Shown here: one piece after another, positions 1 to 11,281 of the stretch | Layout of the letters: every line of letters starts with the position of its first letter | Position numbering within the stretch: the first letter of the stretch is position 1 | Source of the DNA: Calliopum simillimum | Taxonomy: Eukaryota > Arthropoda > Insecta > Diptera > Lauxaniidae | Length of the DNA: 64,000 nucleotides | NCBI GenBank assembly: GCA_951812925.1 | Contig: OX638370.1 | Location: forward strand, 40,551,948 to 40,615,947 | Direction: 5' to 3' | Program-made: the position numbers and the translations under genes | Notes under the pieces: generated by a model | Seen by the model: only the letters and a program-made list of their open reading frames with translations | Database searches by the model: none | What the model was told of the DNA's origin: nothing

Positions 1-1790
1 CATAACCTATTTGCAATACAAAGTCAGCACAATCAACCCGTCCCGACGGACGCGTCCATAGATTCGTTGCGTTTAGAAACCATGAGTGTTAGTTGAGAAG
101 AAACCATTTGGAGCTCAGATCTAAGAAAAAAATATTGCACCCACTTAAAGTTAAAATGGGCCTCGAAGAGCCCAGTTGGACATAGAAGGCTTAAAAATTA
201 TATTAATTAAGCACTTTTGTTGTTGCTTTTCCATAATTTTCTCAGAAAGTGCTTATTCAAGCACTGAAAGACTTTCGTCTTAAACACAGTTAAAGGTATT
301 TCAACCCCTATATAAAGGACTAAGTAGGACCACGGATTATTCCAATACTAGTTTGTCAACTACTGCTTGGGGCGACCGACTAGTCCAAATTCTGGTCCCA
401 TCACATATAAAGGTCTATTTGCCTTTTGTATTGTTTGTCATTGCACGTAACTAACTATCTCTTTACGGGGGATTGGGGTATCTCTGGTTTCATTTGACAG
501 TCTCTCTTCTTCTGTAGCAGGCAGGGTTGTGGAAGGAGATTAACTCTTCTACAACTCAGGAGGTTGGCAATGGTTAGACATGGTACAGCCTTTCTAACCT
601 TATTGTAGTGCACGGCGCTTATAAGAGGTGTCAAAGTTGTTGACTGAATGGTCGCAAGATTTAGATCTTCCCCACTGGACTGTTGTGAGTTGTTCTAGAC
701 GATCAGCATGTTAAGGGCGATGGTTGGCTGGCCCCGACCTTCCATCATCCAGTTATTTTAGGGGTGTGGGAGATCTAGTCAGATAATCTGGATCTTAACC
801 GCTTAAATTGAAGGCCAGTTGAAAGCAAATGTTGTTTAATTGAAGGTTCACGTAGGCGCAATCTTTTTAATAAAAAGATTTATAGATGATTAAACGTTGA
901 TTAACAGGAGGTAAACGAAGGATTGATGGTAAAACGGAACTTGAGAGGCTGTTGGCTAGACGTTATCTCCTGTTAGGCCCAAGCATCATGCTGCCTCATA
1001 GCGGCAGCCGCTGGCAACCGCTGGAAATAATTGGCAGTGGCACTGTTGACCGCAGTGTTGCTGTGGACTTCCAGCCAAAGCAGAAAGACGGAAGGGGGTG
1101 ACTTTTGGAGAGATGAGGGATTTTCCCTTAAATCTCTAATTCTCATGTTACGCATATGACAAAGTGGTCAATAGCAATCCATGATAGGATTTGGAAGGTT
1201 TTTCTGAGTAATCCCAACTTGATAACGTGTTCCCACGATCCATAGTTAGTTGAATCGTACATGGTAAAGTGGTTATAGTAACCTTGGCTAGGACTACTTC
1301 TCCCAAAAACATCGCAAGCTTTCTTGAAGAGAGGGATGCACCAAGAAACGTGATAATAAATCGTGGCGATAAATTGACATGGGTGATTAGTCCCACGCTG
1401 ATCAGAGCTATACGTTTTGCTACGAAATCTGACCAGAGATTATTCTGTTATCACGGGAGTCAGTAGCGCTTTGGAGCATCCGGTTCGCTGGATATTCCTA
1501 CTGACTATTGAGATAGCCCTTCGGAGAGTTGGACTTAAATCAGTGGAAGAGCTTATACTTAGTGTGGAGTTGCATTCTCAACCGGGTGTCATAACCCGAA
1601 GAATGGCAGAGGTTTAAAATAGTCCTCACCAATGGGAGGAATTCGTGTCTGATCGTATGACTCTTAAAATGGAAACCAGTCATCAGCATTTGGGTTGCGC
1701 CGTTTTACTAGACCGAGTGTGAAGGACACCGTGAGATTAAGTCATCAAGGTAGTTGCTTACGTAAAGCACACAAGTAATCTTGTCTCCTT
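1..1790. other. Unassigned GC-richer block, probably an old repeat
   Basis: This stretch is visibly richer in G and C than the rest of the window and ends near 1800, where AT-rich DNA resumes. Only reading frames shorter than 85 codons occur and none matches a family I recognise. The composition contrast suggests a non-coding part of a retroelement or another inserted repeat, but I see no terminal repeats, primer-binding site or conserved protein motif. A small hairpin repeat sits at 207-292. Confidence 0.25.
207..292. repeat. TTAAGCACT hairpin repeat, copy 1
   Basis: Contains AATTAAGCACT followed about 40 bases later by the inverted pair AGTGCTTA / AAGCACT. The same order of words (TTGTTGCTTT, TTTCTCAGA, AAGCACTGAAA, TAAAACAC or TTAAACAC) is found at 26763-26851. 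A shorter TTAAGCACT hairpin occurs near 63742. This looks like a dispersed short repeat, possibly a MITE fragment. Confidence 0.4.
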
Positions 1791-2310
1791 ACGGATTACG
1801 TTGACAACAGAAAAGGGTCAATTGTCTCCTTATGCATTACATTTGAACTAGAAAAAGTCCAATTTTTAATTAATTTGTTTATAAATTTCAAAAATTTTTT
1901 CTAAATACACAAATAATACACAAAAACGATATAAGTTTCGTAGAGTTTATTATATATTTCTGAGCATTGTGTTCCGGGATCGAATCTCAGTGCAGATGAA
2001 AATTGTTCTTTATTATTTTTTGTTTTTATTATTTCATACTTCGCCTATGTTGGACACATGTTTAATTTTCCGCTCCGAATAATCTTAAGATAAATTGTGC
2101 TCAAATTGAAATTAAAAATCGTTGAGTGGAGGATTTGAACACGGGTCTCTGCCAAACGGTACGTAGTCAGTAAGGTTATAACTTCGCTAGTACTACCGAT
2201 ACATAAGTGGACCACTTTTGATACTAAGCAACGATGGATTATGCGTTACATTTGAACCATTTTTAAAACAAATGAATGACTTTGCATTACATTTGGAACA
2301 TTTTTGTTAC
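1785..2310. repeat. Scattered degenerate TGCATTACATTTGAAC motifs
   Basis: Related words recur at about 1791 (GGATTACGTTGAC), 1833 (GCATTACATTTGAAC), 2238 (GCGTTACATTTGAAC) and 2286 (GCATTACATTTGGAAC), all in the same orientation, with AT-rich filler and a tRNA-like segment between them. The pattern suggests a degenerate tandem or dispersed repeat. No function is implied. Confidence 0.35.
2115..2190 (-). other. tRNA-like segment, possible tRNA-derived SINE head
   Basis: Read on the minus strand, TAGCGAAGTTATAA resembles a pol III A box. About 48 bases later TGTTCAAATCC resembles a B box. That spacing is close to the A-to-B distance in a tRNA gene. The arms do not fold into a convincing cloverleaf, so this is not called a tRNA gene; a decayed tRNA-derived SINE is the more likely origin. 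Confidence 0.3.
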
Positions 2311-3514
2311 AATTGATCATTTAGTGAGTTTTTTCTAGTTTTGGGTATTGTCCGTTTTGGTTTACTTACAAAATAACAAGATCGGTCCTACAAAGTAGTT
2401 TAGGACTTTCCTCTGATGAAAATGACACAGTTTAAACTCTGCTGCAGACTAAAACTAAATTCTAAATACGACTGATCGATAGTATTTATTCAAAAATTTC
2501 AGGAACTTTAAGTAGGTTTTCGTAATCACTGTGGTATGGAAAAAAAGAAACGTGGTGAAAAATATGTTTATTTTTTTTTTTCATTTTAAAGTACCTACAC
2601 TGTAGAAATTATTTTTAATTTTTTGTTGACAAATTGCCAAAAGTGCAATCATGCAACCAACCTACAGTCAAATGTAATCTAAACAAAGGCAACTGCAAGA
2701 TGCTAACAGTATGTCCAGCTACGTACGTATGTGTACCGAACCAGCCATAGGAGGAGAAGACAAAACGACAAAAATATTTCTTTACGCAATGAAACCTACA
2801 CATAAAGATTGTTTCCATGCAAAGGATTTTCTTGTGTTCTGAATTTATTTCTTTTGCAGTTTTTCCTTTTCGTTTTTTTTTTTTTGTAATGTCGCTACAA
2901 TTTGAATGTGGTCAGTTGAATGTCGTCGTAGTCCTTTTTATGTCCTTGCGCTTAAGTTTTGAATGAAAGTTTATCGCTGTATAGCTGCGGTTGTTGGCAG
3001 TACATACAGCACAAGAAACAAATGGAGTTGGCGCTGTCATCTCAGGCGTGTAAAGTGATGTCACTATTCTTGCACTACGAAAAGAAAGGATTCAGCTTCT
3101 TCTTGTTTTTTTTCTTCTCGCTCGTGACGCAAATCTGCTTCTATGCATGTTAATTTAATTGAAAAAATCACTGAAAAGAGAAGCTACGTATTCATAACGC
3201 ATTTACGTACATATGTACGTAGGTGTATTTAAGCTCCACTATAATAATTTTGGTTTTGCATTACAAAAGAGAAATTACTTTCCACAAGAAGTGACAAGAA
3301 GTTTCGCTTACATTATTATGTTAATTAATATTTTGCATAATAATAAAAATTTAACTGCCGAAAATAACTTTTACTCTAATGCCTACGAAATCTCTTAATA
3401 ATCCACCTTACAAACAAAATCACAGTGAAATCGCGTACGCGTTTACATATGAAAAGCCATATTGTTAGTTAACGTGTTGCTTGGCATTTAAGACATAAAA
3501 CTTTCATGCATGCA
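2311..3514. other. AT-rich stretch without recognisable genes
   Basis: Long T runs near 2570-2590 and 2873-2886 and only short reading frames (under 70 codons). I see no coding bias, RNA gene or terminal repeats. Confidence 0.5.
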
Positions 3515-3516
3515 TA

Positions 3517-4689
3517 CCCAGCAAACATTTTCAATCGCAGACAATCTTCCAACTTTTGGGGATGCATTTAAAGCTCTTCCACACGAGCTTTCAGCGATAA
3601 AACTTCCTCCTTACACTCTTCTGGAAGATCATTGCAAATTAAACTTTTCGCGATGAACATACAACTCTTCCAAGCAAATATTGCGCAACAAAACTTCAGC
3701 GCGAGTAACAAAAAATTTATCTTTACACTCTTCTGGACTCTTATTTTTGATCTTTCCCATCGATTGGAACAATAATTTTAGTTTCAAAAATGGGCCGAAA
3801 TCGGTCACTTAGGGGTCGGGGACGCCTCTGGTCATGTCCAAAATCTATTTTCGACCTTTCTCCATCGATTTTAGCAATAAAATTGTTGTTCAAATATGGG
3901 CCGAAATCGGTCACTTAGAGAGGTCGAGGGCGCCTCTGGTCCTGCTTAAAATCTATTTTCGACCTTTCCCCATCGATTGGTGCAATAAAATTTTTTTACA
4001 AAAATAGGAGCCCACTCTGGATATGTTCAAAATATATTTTCGACCTTTCCTTATCGATTAGTGCAAAAAAAAAAAAAATCATAAAAAAGAGCACAAAACG
4101 AATAAAAAAAGTTTCGCCTAAGACTCTTCTGTAAGACGATTTTAAATCGAACTACTTCACGAATAACCTACAACTCTTTCAGACGAGTTTTACACCATAT
4201 AAGATGGCCGACTACTACATGACGTCAGCTCCTAAGAAATTTCGAAAAAATTTAATTTTTTTTTCTAAAGGGCAATATTTTTAAGACCCGGTATTTTTCA
4301 CGAAGCAAAATGTCAAACTACACGGTATATATTTAACGGCACATAAATTTTAATAGATAGTTGTACAAAAATTAGCAATTTCTTATGAAATTATTTTTAT
4401 GTCGCCATTTTATGTTTTAAATTTTTTTTTCCAAGTTTTTTTTTCGCTTTAAAAAACATCTTGCGGAGTCGTCTGTGGACCCTTCTTGGGGAACATTTGC
4501 AGATTTATCTTTGGGATTCGCTAGATGACTCTTCCTGGGGATCATTTGCGGATTCATTTTGAGAAGTTGTTAGAGGATTCTTCTAAAACATTCGTAAACG
4601 GCCGGACACTTACTCACGCCAACAGCATCGCAGAGATTCGAAATCAACTGTCGCGGACGATTCTTCCGCGATTGAAAATGTTTGCTGGG
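3517..4689. mobile_element. Non-autonomous TIR element, CCCAGCAAACA ends, TA target
   Basis: Both ends carry the same 22-bp inverted repeat starting CCCAGCAAACATTTTC, flanked by TA (3515-3516 and 4690-4691), as expected for a Tc1/mariner-like target duplication. The 1,173-bp interior has no transposase frame. It holds about three copies of a ~117-bp tandem unit (see 3765-4065) and scattered ACTCTTCTGGAAGA-like words that are partly inverted. This is a non-autonomous DNA element. The superfamily is an inference from TA alone, because AT-rich DNA can supply TA by chance. Confidence 0.75.
3765..4065. repeat. ~117-bp tandem repeat inside TIR element
   Basis: Units share TGGGCCGAAATCGGTCACTT, then GCCTCTGGTC, then ATTTTCGACCTTTC, then CATCGATT. 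Two full units and a diverged third lie head to tail. The array is confined to the 3517-4689 element. Confidence 0.65.
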
Positions 4690-4691
4690 TA

Positions 4692-5400
4692 AGCGCACAA
4701 ACACACACACATATAACAAAAGGAAGCAAATTTTTAATACTTTTTCATAATAAGAATTTGTCGTTTATTGTCATGTCTTTTTTGTTTTCATTATCCTTTT
4801 TCTCCTTTTTTTCTCGGCTTAATGCATTTGAAGTGCGAGTGTGTGGCGTGTGGCGCGTTTGTGCTTTTGGGAGTTTATTGTTATTGAAATTTAAATACCG
4901 AAATTTTTTCCCAGAAATACCATTTTCACATTTAGTGAAAAGTTTTTGACAGGAACGTCAAAAAAATATGTTGGCTTTTTTTCTTTTTTATGTTTGTCTT
5001 TTATTATCATTACAAACATATTCACTTTTATTGTAATCGCTTTTACCTTTTATGACAGTTAATAATGGCAATGACGCATATGTGGCAGGGTGGAAATTTT
5101 TTTGTTTTCGTAATATGTTTTGTAATGTTAAGTTTGGAGCCTTTTTCCTTAACCCTCATTTGGCTGAAGATTTTTTCAACATACTTTCGCTGACTAGTCA
5201 CCCGGGTGACTAAAAAAAAATTAAAGAAATTAATTCAAAACTATTTTTTTGTATAATTTTGGATAGAACTAAAAAGTTTTCGATTTTTAAATATTATCTG
5301 GTAAAAAAATAGATAATAAACATCCAGAGTCGACCGCACGAGCTTGCGAAAAAAACTAACATCATAGAAACGGACTATTTTCGTGGGTCTATTTTACGTT
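4692..5400. other. AT-rich stretch with a 14-bp perfect palindrome
   Basis: No coding potential is seen. The only notable word is GTCACCCGGGTGAC at 5197-5210, a perfect palindrome in otherwise A/T-rich DNA. Confidence 0.45.
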
Positions 5401-5403
5401 GTG

Positions 5404-5715
5404 ATGCATGTAACTAACGGCAACCTTGCTGGTAAGGGGTCAGAATATGTCCGAAGTAAGCATGACTATCGTAAGAGGCGACTTAAAGTGGGTAACCAGC
5501 CAGGGTGTGTAAGGACGTAGGGTTGGACAGCGTTGCGCGTTGAAAGAAACCCACAATGTCCGTAACTGGCACTCAAGGCGAGTCGTTGCCGCCTTCAAAT
5601 AAGTATCTTGTCGAAATCCTGAAGCGTTAGCTGAATATATAAGACGATTGATATCCTGGGGGTGTATGTTCGAATCCCAGACAAGAAAGTGTTTTTTTTT
5701 TTAAACAAATATTTT
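5404..5715 (+). repeat. GC-richer dispersed repeat ending in tRNA-like B box and poly-T
   Basis: A block near 50% GC with abrupt edges. Near its end TTAGCTGAATATATAAG is followed by GTATGTTCGAATCCCAG, where TTCGAATCC is B-box-like and CTGGG...CCCAG could pair. T-rich runs follow. It looks like a retroposed repeat (LINE tail or tRNA-derived SINE) rather than a gene. The family is not recognised. Confidence 0.35.
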
Positions 5716-5799
5716 TTTTTTTTTTCTTCACTTTGATTGACTTTGTGATTCGTTATAACTCCCCAGTAAGAGAAAGAGCAGTCAAATAGACATGACATT

Positions 5800-6510
5800 A
5801 GGCCTTCTTTGAGTGCTAGTGCGGAAGACACTTCTTTCTCCCTTTCTTTTTTACACCTGATGTGATTGGGCGCCAAGGCCTGGCACTCTTGCTTCTAAAA
5901 GGAGGCAGAAAAGCAGGCCTTCTATGATCGCTTCTAATATGAAAAGACAGAAACAGTCGTGCTGTATTCCCTTCTTTCTTCCCCTCTTTTTTACACATGT
6001 TGTCATTGGGAGCCAAGGCCTAGCACTCTTGCTTCTACACAAAAGACAAGAAAGCAGGATAGACCTTCTGATAAATAAGAACAGAAACAGTCATGCTGCC
6101 TTCCCTTCTTTCTTTTTTACAAATGAAACGCTTCCTATTACGAAGAAGACAGCAACGCAGGCATATTTCGATATTCGTTAATATCGACATTTCCTATATT
6201 GGATGTCATTCACAGCTGCTCTATCATAGAAATCCAAAATTATGTACCAAGCAAGAGATACTTACATAGTGCTTTTATTAAATATATTGAGAGTTAGTTA
6301 TATCTGAAAAAAAATCTACAAAAAATTAGCAATGTAGCCTTCTATCATCGCATCTATTAGGAAAGGACAGAAGCAGGCATGCCTCCTTCTTCCCTGCTTT
6401 CTTTATTTTTTTACACATGATGTCTTTGAGCACCAAGACATGACACGTCTGCTTCTACAAATAAAGGAGCAATGAAGGCCTTATACGATTGCTTCTAATA
6501 TGAAAGAACA
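5800..6510. repeat. Degenerate ~140-bp tandem array, interrupted
   Basis: Units share TTTTTTACACATGATGTC..TTGGG, then GCCAAGGCCTRGCACTCTTG, then CTTCTAATATGAAAAGACAG. Unit anchors lie near 5851, 5991, 6117 and 6412. The first steps are about 140 and 126 bp; the last contains an unrelated insert of about 160 bp (6170-6330). The 60-93-codon reading frames over the array are a by-product of repetition. Confidence 0.6.
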
Positions 6511-6872
6511 ATAGTATGTTTAGAGAATCTGTAGTAAAGAAAGAGTTAGGCGTTCTACTAGGCTTCACATAAGATGGCATCCGAGAATGTTTAAAAAATC
6601 TTAAAGAAGGCGAAAAATAAGGCATGATTACGTATATAAGCAGCATTGAACATTCTCCGACTGGGTCTTTCGTATTTCAATTTGTATGTATATGAAGAAC
6701 ATCTTTAATTATAATAAAGTTCTGACTGTTAAGCTGTAAGATTCAGTAATTAACATTCGGTCATTGCATCCAGAGGCTTAAATAGTTCAATACACGCGGC
6801 ATGGTTCCAATTCGTTATACATGGATTCCCTCTTACGATTGCAATGAACCATGGTTACAAATGTAGCTGGTA

Positions 6873-7798
6873 ATTAGGCTGCTATATGAATTTCTGGCCT
6901 AATAATGAAAATGCGCATTTTTCATCAAAAATGGTTTCATTATTTTTCAAAGTATTCTCCATCATGACTTATACAATTTTGCATACGCTCAAACCAATTG
7001 TTGAAGCAATTTTTCCTCAGAATTGACCGTTCTACGTTGCTCAAGCGGAACAGTCGCCACATGACCAGTTTTGCCGAAGAAACAGGCGACCATTTGCTTT
7101 GCAGTGCTTCTTCCACGAACAACTTTCGTTGGATTTGGCTCGTCTTCGAAGACCCACACGATCGATTGCTGTTTTGTTTCGGGCTCATATGCATAGATCC
7201 ATGATTCGTCACCTGTGACGATCTTATAAACGTCTTTTAAAGCACCGCGATCGTATTTTTTCAACATTTCTTTGCACCAATCGACACTAGTCTTTTTTTG
7301 AGCGATTGTCAAATTATGCGAGATCCAACGAGAACAAACCTTTTTTACGGTTGCTGGTGGGAAAAATTCCCAAAGATGCTTCTATCTCACGGTATGTCAC
7401 ATGATGATCTTGCATTATCAGTTCACGTACGGCATCAATGTTTTCAGGCAGAACGGCTGTTTTTGGACGACCTTCACGGAATTCGTCTTTGAGCGAGCGT
7501 CGGCCACGCTTGAATTCATTAAACCAGTTTTTCACAGTACTATAGAATGGTGCTTTATCGCCATACAAAGATTTAAATTCATTGATGCACTCTTGTCGTG
7601 ATAATCCACGTCGAAAGTTGTGAAAAATGATCGCACGAAAATGTTCACGAGTTAATTCCACAAATGATGGTCGTACGTCAAAACATTCTGAGTACGTTTA
7701 TGTTAAAAAATGTCAAACTTTCCAATGAAAATGTCAGATTGCACCTGGCAACACTAGGCAACACTTGCCTAGGCCAGAAATATATATAGCAGCCTATG
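6873..7798 (-). mobile_element. Internally deleted mariner-family transposon
   Basis: Inverted ends of about 28 bp (AGGCTGCTATAT..ATTTCTGGCCTA on both sides) are flanked by TA at 6871-6872 and 7799-7800. The element is 926 bp against about 1.3 kb for intact mariners. It encodes transposase fragments on the minus strand (6940-7661) but lacks the stretch with the second and third catalytic Asp. It could be mobilised only in trans, if at all. Confidence 0.9.
6940..7661 (-). pseudogene. Mariner transposase, deleted and frameshifted
   Basis: Mariner transposase cuts and pastes the element at TA. The N-terminal frame (7314-7661, from Met) shows the helix-turn-helix region MELTREHFRAIIFHNF through GRPKT. 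After PTSN a deletion of roughly ten residues shifts the frame. The next frame (6989-7312) has the first catalytic Asp in VTGDESWIYAYEPETKQQ. Just after TVNSE a second, larger deletion of roughly 370 bp removes the HDN and PD catalytic blocks. The C-terminus resumes in a third frame with NNWFERMQNCISHDGEYFEK. Lesion sizes are estimated from the family's usual ~345 residues. The protein is certainly non-functional. Confidence 0.9.
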
Positions 7799-7800
7799 TA

Positions 7801-8340
7801 TGCTAGCATTTAACAAAGAACAAAATGGGTTTAATCCCTACCCAGACAAGATTTTTTTTGTTTACTTTTTTTGCAATGCAACTTGGCCAGTGCATTCAAA
7901 TTTAAGAAAAAAGTTTCTTTTTAATTTATAACAAACATTATATTTTATGTTGTCCTAATTAATGATAATAAAGGTCTAAATAAAAAATAATAAAGGGGTT
8001 TATATTCAAACATGTATTTGGTAATTATTAACAAATATGCAATTGAACCAATAAAATTGCTCAAATATGCCGCTCATTAAATAATATCATGTATTCGATT
8101 CGCCTTTACCAAATGTATTATTAGTTAATTATCACCAAATTTTGATGTATATAATTATACTATTTTCTCAGTGTACTAATGAAGCATGGATCGAAAAAAA
8201 ATGGAAATTATCTCTCCAAGTAGTAACCATCAGAATGTGGTTAATCCACCTGCCTCGGCAGCATGCACATCGGATTTGGTAGTGCAAGAAACATGCATAG
8301 TTGGGAATGATTCTCCTATAATCTAAGCCAATATAGTTCG
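7801..8340. other. AT-rich spacer
   Basis: Between the mariner and the LINE. No terminal repeats or coding bias are seen. The last ~150 bases (from about 8190) are less AT-rich and may belong to the LINE 5' region. Confidence 0.4.
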
Positions 8341-8344
8341 TCAA

Positions 8345-9860
8345 AATTTGAAAATCCTTTCGATGAAAACTCGAACACGCATCGGCACTTGGAACGTCCG
8401 AACTCTTAATGATACGGGCAAAATATATCAAGCCGTAAGAGAATTCCACAAATTTAATCTTGAAATATTGGGATTAAGCGTGTATAGATGGAACGGTGCC
8501 GGCGGTAGAGCACAAATTGACATCCACAGGGATGGAGTTGGAATGAAAACCTCTAAGGAACGCCGAGATCTGCAGGTCTTTCATTGAAGAACTTAAAACA
8601 GCACCAATCGATTGTGATGGAAGCATTGAAAAATCATGGAGAGCCGCTAAAGCTGCTTTCTTAAGCTTCAGTGAAAAAATACTTGGATTCCGACCCTCGA
8701 ATAAGAAACACAGGATGAGCGAGGAAACGTGGTGTCTTGTTGAAAAAAGAAGAAGCTCGTAAAAACTGGGAGATAACGCTAAATCTGGAGCGCAAAAAAA
8801 AGACGCCGAAATGTTCTTTAGCTCTCTCATAAAGAAGTCCGGCGTTCGTGCAGATAAGATGAAAACGCTGCTAATGCTCAAAATCTCAGGCAGCTTTACA
8901 ATATCACCCGCAGACTATATGGCAGAAAACACCAACGGAAGCGCCCTATCAAAGACAAAAACGGAAATCTCTTTACATTCGCGGACAACCAACTAAAGAT
9001 ATGGAAAGAGTATTTTTATGACATACTGAATTCCACATCTACCACATTCCCGCAACCAGAATCACCAACTACAACTGCCGCAGTAAGTCGAAGTAGTAGT
9101 CGAATACAAACATAACCACCTACAATCGATGAAATAGTGAAAACTATCCAAAGCATGAAATAGAACAATGCCGCCGGTATTGATCAAATAACAGCTGAAC
9201 TGCTAAAAGCATGCCCCATTACATTAGCTAAGATTCTTGATCCTCTGATTTCCAGAATATGGAGCGAAGAGTGCTTGCCAGAAAATTAGCTACATGGCAT
9301 GTTAGTCAAATTGCCGAAAAAAGTGACCTAAGCGAGTGCCGAAATTATAGAGGAATAACTTTGCTCTCAGTACCATCAAAAGTTCTAAACAGGGTAAGTG
9401 AAAAACTTGATTCGGCTATTCGAAGGCAACAAGCAGGATTCCGGCCAAACCGATCATGCGCGGATCAAATCAACACCCTTAGAATAATTGTCGAACAATC
9501 AAGTGAGTGGCGTGCTGCGCTTCAACTTGTCTTCGTAGACTATATCAAATGCCGAGCTACATCAAAAATGCGATCAGAGGGCTATAGCAAACGAGGTCAA
9601 GCTGTGCAAGTGGAGATGGATTGGTCACACTCTCCGGAAACCACACAGCGAAGTTTGTCGCCAGGCTCTTGAGTGGAATCCACAAGGCAGTAGAGGACGT
9701 GGTAGACCCAAAACTAACTGGAAAAGGTCGATGGAAAAGGAAATACAAGAATCGGGAAGTCGTGGCAAGAGATCAATGGATCGTAACAAATGCAGACGCT
9801 TCATATTGGCCCTATGCTCCTCATAGGAGTTAAAGAAGAATACATACATACATTTGTCAC
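8345..9860 (+). mobile_element. Internally deleted non-LTR retrotransposon (LINE)
   Basis: In order on the plus strand: an apurinic-type endonuclease start (8379 on), the endonuclease-RT linker, early reverse-transcriptase blocks (9175-9540), and the C-terminal tail WIGHTLRKPH / LEWNPQG / GRGRP (9615-9826). A short TACATACATACAT tail follows. About half of the endonuclease and most of the RT palm, including any YADD box, are missing. The organisation matches endonuclease-RT LINEs often annotated as craniofacial-development-protein-2-like. Another 3' tail of the family lies near 19126. Confidence 0.85.
8348..9826 (+). pseudogene. LINE endonuclease/reverse transcriptase, broken
   Basis: The normal protein nicks target DNA and copies its RNA in place. 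Visible blocks: RIGTWNVRTLNDTGK (endonuclease N-terminus, 8379 on); MSEETW (linker, ~8715); DNQLKIWKEYFYDIL (~8985); AAGIDQITAELLKA (~9170); SECRNYRGITLLSVPSKVLN (RT, ~9330) and QQAGFRPNRSCADQINTLR (~9428). Translation reaches FVDY at ~9535 and then joins directly to the distal tail near 9610, so the catalytic palm is lost. In-frame stops also occur near 9114 and 9163, and there are several frameshifts. It was recognised by family motifs; exact clade assignment (RTE, CR1 or relatives) would need alignment. Confidence 0.85.
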
Positions 9861-11101
9861 GCCAACGGTGTGACAGCCTGCGTACTTAGCAGCCGATATA
9901 AACAATACATGTTCGATTATTTAAATGTTACTGTACTTAAGTGCTAATTTAGAGAAACTTTAGATTTTAAGACAATCTAAAAGTGTTTAAAGCACGAGTT
10001 TAACAGACAACATAAGTTGAGGGGTGTTCAATTCGGACAAAAACATGTATTAGGGTATATATATTGCCTTTACGAATGCACTTTAGAAGGGTTGTGAGAT
10101 TTCTGATTTTTTACTACTGAAGCATTTTTATGTATTTATCCTCTGTTGTTTTTTGCTAGATTATAAAATAATAAAAAATTAATTAATTTCCTCATAAACC
10201 ACATGAAATGAAAATTATATACGCTGAGCCAAGGTCGTATTTATGGGGGCGCTTACGGGGCTCTACATCCTCGTGAAATTTTGTTATCACCATACAAAAG
10301 CCGTATTAGTAACATCCGATATTAAATCCTATCTAAGCCCCTGCTCTAAGCCTTAGATTTTATGTAAATTTTAAAGACTTTACTTTGGAAGAATAACTAA
10401 GATAACCTTTTTAAAAAATATGTCTCTATAATAAATACAATATAAGTATGTATAGGTAACTGTTCCTTAAAGTTAATTTTGTACAAACAAAACTGAAATG
10501 ACATGTAAACAAATACAGTAACCAACGATATGGAAAACAAAAAAAACACATGCAAATATCGCATATTCAATGAAAACAATACATATATGTACGAGTATAT
10601 ATGTACGAGTATATATATATTGTATGTATAAAAGAAAAATAGGTTGTTAGGATATATACGTAAAATAATAAAAAAATAAAATAAACTACAAATAAGTAAA
10701 CATTGACTTCAAGTGAGAGCAACTTAATGAATGTTGGGAATAGGAAACCTTATGCCAACATCAACTGGGGATGGATGTTCTGTTGAAAACTTGGTCAAGT
10801 TGATGCTCTGGCAGGTGGTGGACACAAATAGAACAAAAGTTTTGTTCAAAGTTACAAAAGAACTTGACTCAATTTGATTTGACATTGCACTCGGTTAATT
10901 TGTAGGAAGTTCCTACTACCTACTCTTTTTATTTTACTCTTTTATTAGATTTATTTTTGCTTGGAGGTCACAATGTTTTTATTTCTGCGATAGAAATCTA
11001 CAGCACTGGAAGAATATTTTCATTAGAAAGTAGTTTTTTTATGAAAACCTACTAATGCGTTATTTATTAATACTGGAATCGCCCTATGGTCAAAATTTGA
11101 C
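9861..11101. other. AT-rich stretch, short TA-rich microsatellite
   Basis: No genes seen. ATATATGTACGAGT repeats near 10582-10620. The stretch 10215-10345 holds a G-rich word (GTATTTATGGGGGCGC) and AAGCCCCTGCT that could be a decayed TIR element, but I could not pair its ends. Confidence 0.4.
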
Positions 11102-11281
11102 CAAAAAAGTATTAATAATTTTGATACTAAGGACTGCCCCAGAAAAATTTGATACTTTTATTCCTTAAAATTATGATTTACCTGATGATCGTACAGGTCG
11201 AAATATGGGCGCTATTTTTTTATATAACATGACGATTACAAAAATATATAACACTTGGTAAACGAACTACAAACAATAAAG

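Noticed and set aside
8474..8881. 135-codon minus-strand frame
   Set aside because: Antisense shadow of the LINE coding region.
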